Origin: Saprolegnia diclina VS20
Lineage: Eukaryota > Oomycota > Saprolegniomycetes > Saprolegniales > Saprolegniaceae
DNA: 55,822 nucleotides
NCBI RefSeq assembly: GCF_000281045.1
Contig: NW_008246074.1
Span: forward strand, 386,400 to 442,221
Reading direction: 5' to 3'
Shown: positions 20,015 through 28,825 of the stretch, piece by piece
Layout of the letters: every line of letters begins with the position of its first letter
Position numbering within the stretch: position 1 is the stretch's first letter
Notes under the pieces: model-generated
The model's input: only the letters and a program-made list of their open reading frames with translations
Told to the model about the DNA's origin: nothing
Databases searched by the model: none
Program-made: the position numbers and the translations under genes

Positions 20015-20808
20015 ACGTTGATATTGCCCTTTTATATTTCCTGTGTTGAAGTCGACTCTGAGCTCCACATGCGAGGGGCCAATGCTTGCACGGTACTGCT
20101 ACATGTCTACAGTCCCAGCGGTACGGCGCAAGCGCCTAGCTTTTGATTGTTGCCACAGCTAGAGAAAAGATCGATGCGACTCACTCCAAGGGCGAGGCGG
20201 GTTGACAAGTTGGTACTTTTGTACTTGGTGATTCCAGGCGACCGTCCTCCTTGCATCATGTCCACCACGACGCGCCGCCGACCATCGTCCTTGGGCTCAC
20301 GCATGCAGTGTCCTTGAAGGCATTGCTTGTTGCGTGGCGACACTCAAGGCCTTCCCAGCATGCTCCCTGCCACAAGCTTGAACGCGCCAATGGCGGCGCT
20401 CCTTTGGTGTCAGGTTCTTTATCATAGAACTAGGAAGACGACACCGCACGAGTCGTTTCGAAGCTTCGAGTCGACTGCGCGTCGTTGTGTGTTTCCTAGT
20501 CGGACTATAGAAGCCGTTAGTGCACACCAGATTCGTTGTCGATGATAACGTTATGGTCGATGACACGCACGTTTTTAGGGGTAGGGGAAGGGTTGTTGTA
20601 GGGGTAGGGGAAGCATTGTCCTTGGCAATATTGTTTCGAACTCGTACTCTACAGGTCATCACGTGGCAAGAAGGACTTGCATGCATGACCACACTAGGCT
20701 AATAACGATCCTTGCACGTACAGTGTAGTCCTTGCCACCGCGGTGTTGAGAGTATTGTATCATAATTTACTTGGACGAAAATGAATGAACGAGGAGATAC
20801 GTTGTCGC
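20015..20808. other. Intergenic, possible decayed sequence
   Basis: About 800 bases before the LRR paralogues. A direct repeat AGGGGTAGGGGAAG lies at 20577-20590 and 20600-20613. Minus-strand fragments such as IKNLTPKERR and SPRNKQCLQGHCMREPKDD look faintly like a decayed gene, but in shifting frames. No gene is supported. Confidence 0.4.
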
Positions 20809-21753
20809 CTAAGCACCGGCCACGGGGCTCTCGAGCACAATGCAGCGCATGCGCTCGGTCGTGCGACCGTAGCGGTACCGAATGTGGCGCTTGGCCGCCT
20901 CGGTTCGGAATTTTCTGCTGCGAGTCGATGGCAGCTCGATCGAGACGCGCCGACATGTCGCAAGCGCTTCGCCCAGGGCCAAGTAGCCCTGCACGGTCAG
21001 CCGAGCATGTTTGATTTCAAGCATGACGCCAAGCGCGCTCGTTGTACGAGGCAGCGCTGCAGCCAGCACCAACGCTTGGGCGTCTCGGATGCTGCCATCG
21101 AAGAATGTGATCTTCCATGCACCGCGGCGGATCCAGTCGGCCATCGACATCAAGATGAAGTCGACAATCGATGCAGGCTGCGAGCTAGTGATCGCGAGAG
21201 GCCGGGCGCCGTGGAGAGGCGTCGTGACAGCCTCGAAGAACGCAATGGCCGACGAAGCGTCGATCGCACGGCTCGTGTCGACGACTCGGAGCTTGAAGCA
21301 CTGACGCAAGATAGCACACAGCTGGCACCGGTCGTAGACAACGTCGTCTTCAACGTGCTTGTAGTGTGTGAGCTTGGAGCTCCACAGCGCAAGCCACTCC
21401 AAGGCGTCGAGGCCGCTGGGTCGAGCGGCGTTCAAGGTACCAGCACTGGCGCACGGGAAGAGTGGAAGCGCGTCGCGCACCAGACTCGCGGCTGCAGGCG
21501 TGATCAGATCCAGGTGCAGGAGAGGCCAGAGCGCATCCACAGGCTCCGACTCCGTTGCCAGAACATGTCGCCGGGGGTCTTGAAGCAGCATGTAGAGCGC
21601 GGCCAGCGGGACGCTGCGCGACGAGGCCGGAAGCGCAGCAAGGAAGGCCATGACGCCCTTGGCAGCAGGGATGTATCGGGCGATGTCCACAAGGACGTGG
21701 TCGAGGCCCAGGACCGTCGGCGGTGTCGTGGCTTGGCGCTTGCTACTGCTCAT
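20809..21753 (-). CDS. LRR-family paralogue with the repeat region deleted
   Basis: Single-exon, 314 residues. Its first part (MSSSKRQATTPPTVLGLDHV, then ARPSGLDALEWLALW) and last part (MADWIRRGAWKITFFD, NYVALGD-like GYLALGEALATCRR) align by eye with the 496-residue gene at 24941-26431. About 180 residues of leucine-rich repeats in the middle are missing, the join falling near ITSSQPASIVDFILMSMADW. The frame is open throughout, so it may still be expressed as a repeat-less variant. The upstream CTCAATCTCAAC block is shared with the longer copy. The exact function is unknown; the N-terminal region may be an F-box-like or adaptor fold. Confidence 0.7.
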   Translation of the reverse strand: MSSSKRQATTPPTVLGLDHVLVDIARYIPAAKGVMAFLAALPASSRSVPLAALYMLLQDPRRHVLATESEPVDALWPLLHLDLITPAAASLVRDALPLFPCASAGTLNAARPSGLDALEWLALWSSKLTHYKHVEDDVVYDRCQLCAILRQCFKLRVVDTSRAIDASSAIAFFEAVTTPLHGARPLAITSSQPASIVDFILMSMADWIRRGAWKITFFDGSIRDAQALVLAAALPRTTSALGVMLEIKHARLTVQGYLALGEALATCRRVSIELPSTRSRKFRTEAAKRHIRYRYGRTTERMRCIVLESPVAGA

Positions 21754-22327
21754 GCTGGATCGGTTGGGATTCTGAAGAATCCTCCCTCAAACTCAATCTC
21801 AACACGTAAAACTCAATCGCGCTTTTTCTCAAGCGCGTAGTTCACCCACCCGAGCAAAAGGCATGGCATCAACGTCAAACGACTTCGTTTATCGTATGGC
21901 TCCTACAGCGCCGTGTAGCGACGTACGTCCTTCCCACCCCATTGCTCAATGTTTTGTACTAGCATTCCCTAGTCGACTACAGGTTATAGTATTACCTCAT
22001 AACCAGCAGTCGCTACAAACATTAGCCCTCGATTGGTACATACCACCGACTGCAGCCATCGCAATATCGCTTGGTTGAATGCATAGCTTGGAAGACATGT
22101 CACTAGCGCCTCGGCTCTCCATCGTACGAGTTGGAGGCTAAAGGCTGGGTTCGTCGTAGACCTTCGGTACCCCGACGCTGACCAAGTAGTCGCGCGTGCG
22201 GCGCATGTGAGCTCGGGCAATGCGCTCGTCCGGTTGATACGCCCGTTCCGGATTCCGGACTGTCGGGAGCGTGCCACGTCATACTAGTACATGTTTTCAA
22301 CCAATCAGACTCGCCGGATAAGTCCAT

Positions 22328-22650
22328 GAGTGAGAAGCGCCGCCGCCGACATCGACCCCGGCACTTGGCTTCACCCACGTGCTTGAGGAGAATGTTTGCT
22401 GCTGCGCTGCACCTAGCGACGTGCTGTCCTTCCTCAGTGCGCTGCCGGCGTCGACGTGGAGCGCGCCTCTGACGGCGCTCGACCAGCTTCTGCAAGCACC
22501 GCACACTGCCATCGACCACATTGGCGACAGCAACCCGCTGGACTATCTCTGGCCACGACTGGAGCTACAGAGCGTTGTACCACAAGCCACTTCGCTCGTG
22601 AATAGGACCATGCCGATTTTCAGCGCCGTCCGCCTCCACAACCTGCACGC
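22328..22650 (+). pseudogene. Relic of the LRR family N-terminus
   Basis: The plus strand reads CAAPSDVLSFLSALPASTWS, then LTALDQLLQAPHTAIDHIGD and LDYLWPRLELQSVVPQATSL. These match the N-terminal region of the two LRR genes (FLAALP..., LAALHDLLQAPQRHVLATE, LDALWPVLRLG). An ATG at 22328 (MSEKRR) is in another frame, so a frameshift lies near 22370. The similarity stops at about 22650 and no LRR or C-terminal part follows. It is in the opposite orientation to the other copies. Confidence 0.75.
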
Positions 22651-23323
22651 ACGCAATCACATCTTCGCTCGAACTTCGCTTCCGCTTCGAAGCAAGAGGT
22701 TTCCAATTTGTACAATATTATTATAGGGTTTCCCTGTGTTTTCGTGGGGCAGGTTTTGGTCGAGCTCTTTGGTTGAGGTTTTGCTTTAAGGTAGCGTGCA
22801 ATCTAGCAGAGGGATCATGTACTACGTATGACGTAGTTTAAACTCGTCGGTGGACGAGATCGTGTGCATTTGAGTTCAATGTATCTGCCCCAAACCTCGG
22901 GTTTTCTTGGGGCAGGGTGTGGTTAGTCTTTGTGGTTGAGGTGGGGCATAGGGTCGGTGGGCCATCTAGCGCTCTTTCTGCGTAGCATGCGCAGTGGTTT
23001 GATCCATGCAGAAGGTTTGTGCAGGGTGCTGTCGCGCTTTTTGATTTCAGTTTGGTATCGGGGCCGTATACAACCTAGCGGTATGTCTGTGTCATAGCTT
23101 GGACAGTGTGGATGCCTTGCACCCTTACGCGCTCTTGTACTATGCACGTCCAACACACCCACGGGCCTGGCTACAGCCGGGTGCCCTCGCTGCGCTCGTG
23201 CGCTTCGCGCAAAAAAGTCGTTTATTCAATTCAAAGATAGAGAGAAGCCTCTACTTCATCGTATCCAGCATAGTCAGTCTAGGTTAGTCTTCTGTCGCAT
23301 TTCTTTTCAATGATCACTTTCAG
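22651..23323. other. Non-coding stretch with a diverged direct repeat
   Basis: No supported gene. Two diverged copies of a GT-rich sequence (GGGTTT..., TGGGGCAGG, then CTTTG(T)GGTTGAGGT) lie at about 22726-22780 and 22898-22950. They could be remnants of a transposable element end. Confidence 0.4.
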
Positions 23324-23521
23324 TTTTGCCTTCACTCGACCACTCGGTCTTGTCCAAGGCTTTGCACGCTTCCTCATCGCGCAGTAGCAGTGTCCACCGG
23401 AGACGTCCCAAGGGTACCATGTAACGAGTTATCCTGGGACGTCTCCGGTGGACACTGCTACTGCGCGATGAGGAAGCGTGCAAAGCCTTGGACAAGACCG
23501 AGTGGTCGAGTGAAGGCAAAA
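23324..23521. repeat. Perfect 87-bp inverted repeat (foldback) with 24-nt loop
   Basis: The left arm 23324-23410 and right arm 23435-23521 are exact reverse complements over all 87 bases, with AGGGTACCATGTAACGAGTT plus four bases between them. Weaker complementarity continues outside the arms. The transcript would fold into a long RNA hairpin. The right arm continues on the plus strand into an open frame (KASVFNDVVLLISDDQV...) that may be a fragment of a PH-like domain. A foldback artefact of library or assembly is the main alternative. Confidence 0.9.
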
Positions 23522-23791
23522 ATGAAAGTAAAGGCATCGGTCTTCAACGACGTGGTCTTGCTGATCAGCGACGATCAAGTGCGTACGTGGCACGCACGTG
23601 AGGACGCTGGGCAAAGGTATGGAGAAGCAAAATGTAGACGGCGAAACGTGGTACTGGTGCGAATCTTGGCGAGGACGTCAAGCGACGCACCGGACGGGAG
23701 GAGATGCATGGTGACGGGCCGGTCCATATCATTACATCCACCTGACAACTTGCAGTTCAAGATGAAGTTTAAGTTGCCAAGCCTCTACTAG
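23435..23791 (+). pseudogene. Possible gene fragment after the foldback
   Basis: The plus-strand frame is open through the right arm of the inverted repeat to a stop at 23791. It contains VKASVFNDVVLLISDDQV, reminiscent of the beta-strand 'F.FNDVLLL' of PH domains in Rho exchange factors, then a basic region ending MKFKLPSLY. No start or complete domain is visible. It may be a captured gene piece. Function cannot be given. Confidence 0.3.
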
Positions 23792-23859
23792 TACGAGCGG
23801 GTTTAGGTTTAGCTTTGTAAATGATCGATCGAATTCAGTTTTCCTTTTGCCTCCAAGCT

Positions 23860-24213
23860 TTAGTGTCCAACACTGGACGTCATGAGCGCGAGCAGGTTGG
23901 ACGCTGGGACGACGCTCGCGACGGCCCGTGTCGACTTCAAACGGCGAGAGACCCGTCGACGCTGACGAGGCTCATGTGCGCGTACTCGATGTTGCAAAGG
24001 AGGTTGGCACAATCGGTGTCCAGGTACGAGACGGTGCAGCGCAGAGCATCTTCCACTGTGCGGTTTTGGCGCTCCATCTGGCCGTCCGTTTTGGCCCGAT
24101 GAGCGGTCAACCAGACCGACACACAAGGGAGCACCGTCCGGGCAATGGGGCACGACGCGCAGCATCCCGGCGCCAATTGGGCATGACATTGGAGCAGGGC
24201 TCGCATCGCGCAT
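23860..24213 (-). pseudogene. Relic of a Ty3/gypsy-type retrotransposon integrase
   Basis: The minus strand reads AKTDGQMERQNRTVEDALRC and then LLCNIEYAHMSLVSVDGSL. This matches the end of the retroviral-type integrase core in Ty3/gypsy elements ('hPQTDGQtERvNrtLEd.LR', 'W...L...e.ayN.s...stg.sPf'). The conserved sPf end and downstream parts are missing, and the upstream part slips between frames. No LTRs were recognised. It is an inactive fragment. Confidence 0.7.
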
Positions 24214-24520
24214 CGGTTACATTGGGTGGCATGACCAACAGGCAGTCATTGGAGCGAGCGACGCCACGTAGCATGACGTAGCGTTCGTGGCCCGCAAGAA
24301 GCGTCGCAGCATCGGACGGCAGACCCAAGCAGTAGCGCACGGGTGGTGGACGCTCGGGCTGCGGCGTGACGGGCACTTGAGCTCGAGATTTTGCCGCGAT
24401 GTTGACCTTGCTTCGGCATGTCTTGCACACACCCTTCAACGGCTCGTTCGTCTTCTTCCATTTCCCACAGCTGCCGACGCACCGATTGCACTTGGGCGCA
24501 GGCTTGGGCGTCGGCACCAT
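24107..24520 (-). CDS. Cysteine-rich small ORF, unknown, next to the integrase relic
   Basis: A 137-residue frame starts MVPTPKPAPKCNRCVGSCGK. It contains CNRC...C...VCKTC, a plausible zinc-binding set, followed by a basic linker and a proline-rich piece (PVTPQPERPPPVRYCLGL). Its last third overlaps the integrase relic in another frame, so at least the C-terminus is probably not original. It could be part of the same decayed element or a small unrelated gene. No function is assigned. Confidence 0.3.
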   Translation of the reverse strand: MVPTPKPAPKCNRCVGSCGKWKKTNEPLKGVCKTCRSKVNIAAKSRAQVPVTPQPERPPPVRYCLGLPSDAATLLAGHERYVMLRGVARSNDCLLVMPPNVTDARCEPCSNVMPNWRRDAARRAPLPGRCSLVCRSG

Positions 24521-24940
24521 TTTGCGCAGGCATCGATTTCGAGCGTCGGTGATTGAGATGGATATAGTAAAAGCGTACTAGTACTGGAAACGGCCCGCTT
24601 CCGCACACGAGTTTGATGCGCGATTCCCGGAGATTCCTGAATTTTTTTGAACAGCAGACACGTATCGCTTTGATTAAGCTCGTGTCCAAATCTTGTCGTT
24701 GCGGTCGCGCGCGGAGGTGTTCAAATCGATATCCGCAGAAGCTCACTCTGGGACCATCGGTGTTGGCGATTCGATCCAACATTTATCCTAAACTACTTAT
24801 CGTAGCGCTACGCGTCATAGCTTGTTCGATGGATATCGAGATCGTTGGGCCAGACGTCAAATACACGGCGTCATAACGTCAAAAAGGCGCCACATACAAT
24901 ATTGTAGTGACGCAACAATCAAGATAGTTTAACAACGTTA
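24521..24940. other. Intergenic, no supported gene
   Basis: 420 bases between the retroelement relic and the long LRR gene. I see no coding frame with a recognisable domain, no repeat and no RNA gene. Confidence 0.5.
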
Positions 24941-26431
24941 CTACGCTTCGACGCTCTCCGCGGCACTCTCGAGTACGAGGCGGTCCTTGCGATTGTCGAC
25001 ATGGTACGTGATGCGGCGCTTCGTCGCCTCGGCGCGAAACACCTCGCTGTCGATTGACGGTAGCACGATCGAGATGCCGCGGCACGTCGTAAGTGCGTCT
25101 CCGAGTGCCACGTAATTTTGTACCGACAAGAAGACACGGCGTAGAACAATGCTGACACCGGATTGGCTCGTCGTCTCACGCAGCACCCTCGCAATCGCTG
25201 ACGCACCGTCGTCATCAAGGTCGCAGTCGTCCAACGTGATGTTTCGGATACCGCGACGGATCCAGTTGGGCAACGACGTTGCGATGGCCTTGAACACGGA
25301 CGGTTGTAGTCGTCGGCACGAGACCCACGAGAGCTCCGTAAGAACGTGCGCACGAGACAAGCCGAATGTAAGCGTCTCCCATGCCGCTTTGGTGACTAGG
25401 ACGCGACGAAGCGTGACGCGCCGTAGCGTCAGTGGCAACACCGTTACAGGTGGCCGCCCACCGAGATAGCCGTCGGACAGTTCCAGCTCTTCAAGCGCTG
25501 GAAACGACGTCAGTGCTTCCACGAGTTCGGTGAGGCTGGCGCCATGGCAGCTGAGCTTGAGCGAGCAAAGCTGCTGACCGTGGAGCTGCCGCAGAAACTG
25601 CAGCAGTACTGGCACATCCGTGCGGCCGATCGAGACATCCAAGCATCTTAGACGATCAAACGACGGCGCAACAGCCACGAGCGACGCAAGGGTCCCGGGC
25701 ACAAAGTCACGTAGCGTGAGGCTCGAGAGCATGTTGGTCTTGAGGAGCATCGCACTCAGTGTCCCACGATCCGCTGCGTCATTCTCGGTCGGGCTCGTCA
25801 AATCCAAGTGCTCGGCGTGACCAGAGGCAAGCCAGCGGTCCACGGACGCGATGGATCCAGCGCTCAGACTGATGCCCGTGATGGAGCGGACGCAGTGCGC
25901 GGACGTCGTGACGGCTTCGAGGATCGCTTGGCCACCGATTGCACCACCCACGTCAAGGACCTTGAGGTTCCGACACTGGCCCAAGAGACTGCAGAGGCGA
26001 CCGAGGTCGTACGCCCCACCAGTGTGTTTGTACTGCGTGATCGTCATGCGCCACAGATGAAGCCACTCAAAGGCATCAAGACCCATCGGCGTGGGCACGT
26101 CGTCAAGGCCACAGTGGACGCTGGCAGCGGTAAAGACCGGCATCGCGTGACGCACCAGACTGGTGGCTACAGGTGTGATCGCGCCGAGTCGTAGCACTGG
26201 CCAGAGTGCGTCGAGCGGCCTTGGCTCAGTTGCAAGGACATGGCGCTGCGGGGCCTGAAGGAGGTCGTGGAGCGCGGCCAGATGCGTGCCTCTACGTGCC
26301 GAGGGTGGGAGCGCAGCAAGGAAGGTCTTGACGTCCTTGGCGGCAACCATGCACTGGACGATAGCGGTGAGGACGTGGTCCAGATGCAGTACCGTCGGCG
26401 AGGCCGCTGCTGGGCGCTTGCTGCTGCTCAT
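24941..26431 (-). CDS. Leucine-rich repeat protein, full-length paralogue
   Basis: Single-exon, 496 residues. The N-terminal 150 residues are helical (MSSSKRPAAASPTVLHLDHV, FLAALPPSARR, LDALWPVLRLG), shared with the short paralogue. The middle contains irregular leucine-rich repeats of the RI/CC type (NLKVLDVGG, HLDLTSP, SSLTLRD, LRCLDVSIG, SLKLSCHG, ALEELELSDG, RRVTLRR, NITLDDCDL). The end (NYVALGDALTTCRG, ISIVLPSI) is also shared. No signal peptide or membrane segment is visible, so it is probably intracellular. RI-type LRRs bind proteins; partners are unknown. Large LRR families of this kind are common in Saprolegniales genomes (general knowledge). Confidence 0.85.
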   Translation of the reverse strand: MSSSKRPAAASPTVLHLDHVLTAIVQCMVAAKDVKTFLAALPPSARRGTHLAALHDLLQAPQRHVLATEPRPLDALWPVLRLGAITPVATSLVRHAMPVFTAASVHCGLDDVPTPMGLDAFEWLHLWRMTITQYKHTGGAYDLGRLCSLLGQCRNLKVLDVGGAIGGQAILEAVTTSAHCVRSITGISLSAGSIASVDRWLASGHAEHLDLTSPTENDAADRGTLSAMLLKTNMLSSLTLRDFVPGTLASLVAVAPSFDRLRCLDVSIGRTDVPVLLQFLRQLHGQQLCSLKLSCHGASLTELVEALTSFPALEELELSDGYLGGRPPVTVLPLTLRRVTLRRVLVTKAAWETLTFGLSRAHVLTELSWVSCRRLQPSVFKAIATSLPNWIRRGIRNITLDDCDLDDDGASAIARVLRETTSQSGVSIVLRRVFLSVQNYVALGDALTTCRGISIVLPSIDSEVFRAEATKRRITYHVDNRKDRLVLESAAESVEA

Positions 26432-27075
26432 GGGGTCAACTCTGATGGGATTGTGACGGACAGATGTTTTCTTAGACTCAATCTCAACTCAATCAGAATT
26501 GAGGCGGCCAGCCGGCCTATCCGATACCGCGGCACTGCTGAAGGCAACCTCACTCTCCTTGTAGTGTGGTTAGGTGTAGCCGAGCTTGTGGAGCGGTCAG
26601 CTGCGTGCTCCTACATGTCGAAGCTGGAAGTGCTGCGAGAATGCCCTTGGCGTCCTTGGCAGCTGGGCGAAGCTCAAGGACGTGGTCGAGATCCAGGACA
26701 GTCTGCAAGCCGCGTGCTGCCTCTGCTGCTGGTGTTGACCATGATCGATCGCCGATCCTTCAAGCTCAGCAAGAGAATCCTCCAATTCCCAGTGTCAGTG
26801 CCATAACTGTGCAATCTCTTGGCCACACCAAGCAATACCTCCATGACCACCAACTTGATGGGGCCGACGTTAGCGTGCAGTAGCGTGGGGTACACTGGGC
26901 AACAGCTCTTTTCGAACGACGGGTGCGATCCAGTGTCGCCCCACCCGTCTATCCGCTCACTCATTCGCATTCTGATGTCATACTCGACTCGGTCGTAGCC
27001 AGTCAACGAGCTAGGGTTTGTTTGGCGTCAGAAATTATTTCATTTTGCTCATCGCGCCTTCGAATGCCATTCATG
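26432..27075. other. Upstream region of the LRR gene with an LRR relic
   Basis: Includes the CTCAATCTCAACTCAATC block at 26475-26493 that also precedes the short paralogue, and the small relic listed separately. From about 26790 to 27075 no feature is seen. Confidence 0.5.
26611..26745 (-). pseudogene. Short relic of the LRR-family N-terminus
   Basis: On the minus strand one frame reads GLQTVLDLDHVLELRPAAKD then KGILAALPASTCRSTQLTA. This aligns with TVLHLDHVL..MVAAKDVKTFLAALP of the full gene immediately downstream. It has no in-frame start and decays at both ends. An AGAATCCTCC sequence upstream (26772) recurs before the short paralogue (at 21776), so the duplication included promoter DNA. 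Confidence 0.65.
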
Positions 27076-28613
27076 TCACGGCATCGTCGCTAGCGCGCTC
27101 TGCAGACCGTGCACTAATGGATGGTCAACGCCATGCGTGATCGTGAGGATGCGACGCGCCTCTTGTAAATGCGTCCGACTCGTCCCGACGTGCTCGGGCC
27201 ATTGCGCTTCGAGGTCGCCCAGCGTGTAGAGGTGCAGGCCAGCCATTGCATGCGTCGTCGGGTACATGGCTTCGTAGAACGTCCACATCGCTTGCGCCGT
27301 GTCGCGCGCATTCTCAAAGTCCCGCGCCGCCAAGTACTGCGTCAAAAGGTGCGAGTGGACCTCGAGTACATCGACGTTGAGCGCATGCAAGTGCGCGGTT
27401 CGAAGGACCAGCGCTTCTCGAAGGCAGACAATCGCTTCCTGTGGAGCCATGGGCACCGCTGCCGCCACGAGCTGCGTGGCGCGGGCCAAGTCGGGTGACG
27501 CGCCGGTGGCGATCGGTCCGCCGTCTTTGCCAGCATCCGAGACGACATCAAACGAGGTTGGCGACGTGCACCGGGCGCAAGTGCACCCAAAGTGGTACTG
27601 CGCTTGGAGTTCGCGTCGGCGCTTGGTCGCTGGAATCGCCACGTCCACTATACGGGACAGCATATCAGCACCGGTACCATCGTGGACCCTGGTGTACTGT
27701 AGGCGTGTGTGACTTCTTCACCGGCGGCAATCGGGCGCAGTGCGCGCATCTGGAGTTCGTGCGACTTGGGCGCGAACCTACGACACGGATGCTGCGCCAG
27801 CTACACGAACGGTGGAGAGCGTACGTGACAGTGCAGTTGGCATCGCAGCTGTGGTTGACCATCGCACCCCACGGGTAGCAGCCTAGTACGTTCGCATTGG
27901 GCAAGGGCCCTCGGCATTGGAATGGCGCTACGTACCCGAGCCAATGTCGAGTAGAATTTCATCTGTGATCGTAAAATTGTTGGTGTGGAAGCGGCAAAGC
28001 ATCTCTTCAATGTCCGAGACCGTGTAGCCCATACCTAGCATAGCGCCTGTCAATGGCTTCAAGCGCAGTGTCGTCGTACTCGACGGCAGCAGGTCGGTCT
28101 GGTCGACAATAGCGGCCGTGGCGTGCACCGCTGCGCGGTCGGCCTCGGACCAGACAAGGTCGTATGGATGCGTCGAGCGTGCATCCAAGTTCCGTGGCTC
28201 GTTTGGCGCCGGGGACGCGGAGACGAGGCGCAGCGTGCGCGCGATGAGGAGCGCATCAGCGACAACCGAGTACGCGTTCGCGGTCACCACGAGCCGCTCG
28301 AGCCGCGGGCACTCGAGCTTGTGCTGCAGGCGCCAGTCGCTCAGCTGGCATCCCTTGGAGCCTAGCATACATCGTCATAGCCATAAGCTAGCAAAGACAT
28401 GGCGAACGTACAGTAGTAGACAAGCTTGCAGCGGGCGCAGCGCGCAAGCGAGCCTGGCTCAAAGCACGCCTGGCAGCGCTCGGTCCACAGACTCGGCGAC
28501 AAGACAGTCGCAAAGGGCATCGACGTCAGCAAGAGCGTGCCAGGCGCGACGTCCTTGGTGGCTGCGATCCAGCGGCCTGCGCCGCGGTCCTTGGTCTCGA
28601 GTTGCACGGCCAT
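27076..28613 (-). CDS. SET and MYND domain protein (SMYD-type lysine methyltransferase)
   Basis: Probable protein-lysine methyltransferase. Five exons (28412-28613, 27936-28361, 27825-27882, 27698-27777 and 27076-27647) join in frame to 445 residues. The split SET domain starts GAGRWIAATKDVAPGTLL and is interrupted by a MYND zinc finger (CQACFEPGSLARCARC, YYCSKGCQLSDWRLQHKLEC). It resumes with GAMVNHSCDANCTVT (the NHSC cofactor-pocket motif) and GEEVTHAY, and closes with the post-SET cysteines FGCTCARC. The C-terminal 190 residues are TPR-like helices as in SMYD1-3 and SMYD5-like proteins. ATG 28613 is chosen because the SET N-terminus follows directly; an upstream in-frame ATG adds an unlike, basic extension. 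Confidence 0.92.
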
Positions 28614-28825
28614 CGGACCCCGCTCGAATTTCGTAGATTTGAAAATCAAATTTCGAAGACGATGCCATTGGGCGAACCACTTGCAGGACGATCGCCAAGG
28701 CCTCGTCGCCCGTCCTCCCCGCGCCACAGACGACGGGAAGCGAGGCCACATAATGTGCGCAAAAGCTATATATCTTATCTACTTATGGGTCGTCGTTTTC
28801 TTCCTACTGAGGTATATGCACGTAT

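Noticed and set aside
20107-20440. Possible decayed transposase on the minus strand (IKNLTPKERR..., then CMREPKDDGRRRVVVDMM)
   Set aside because: The suggestive pieces lie in different frames and none matches a transposase motif well enough to call.
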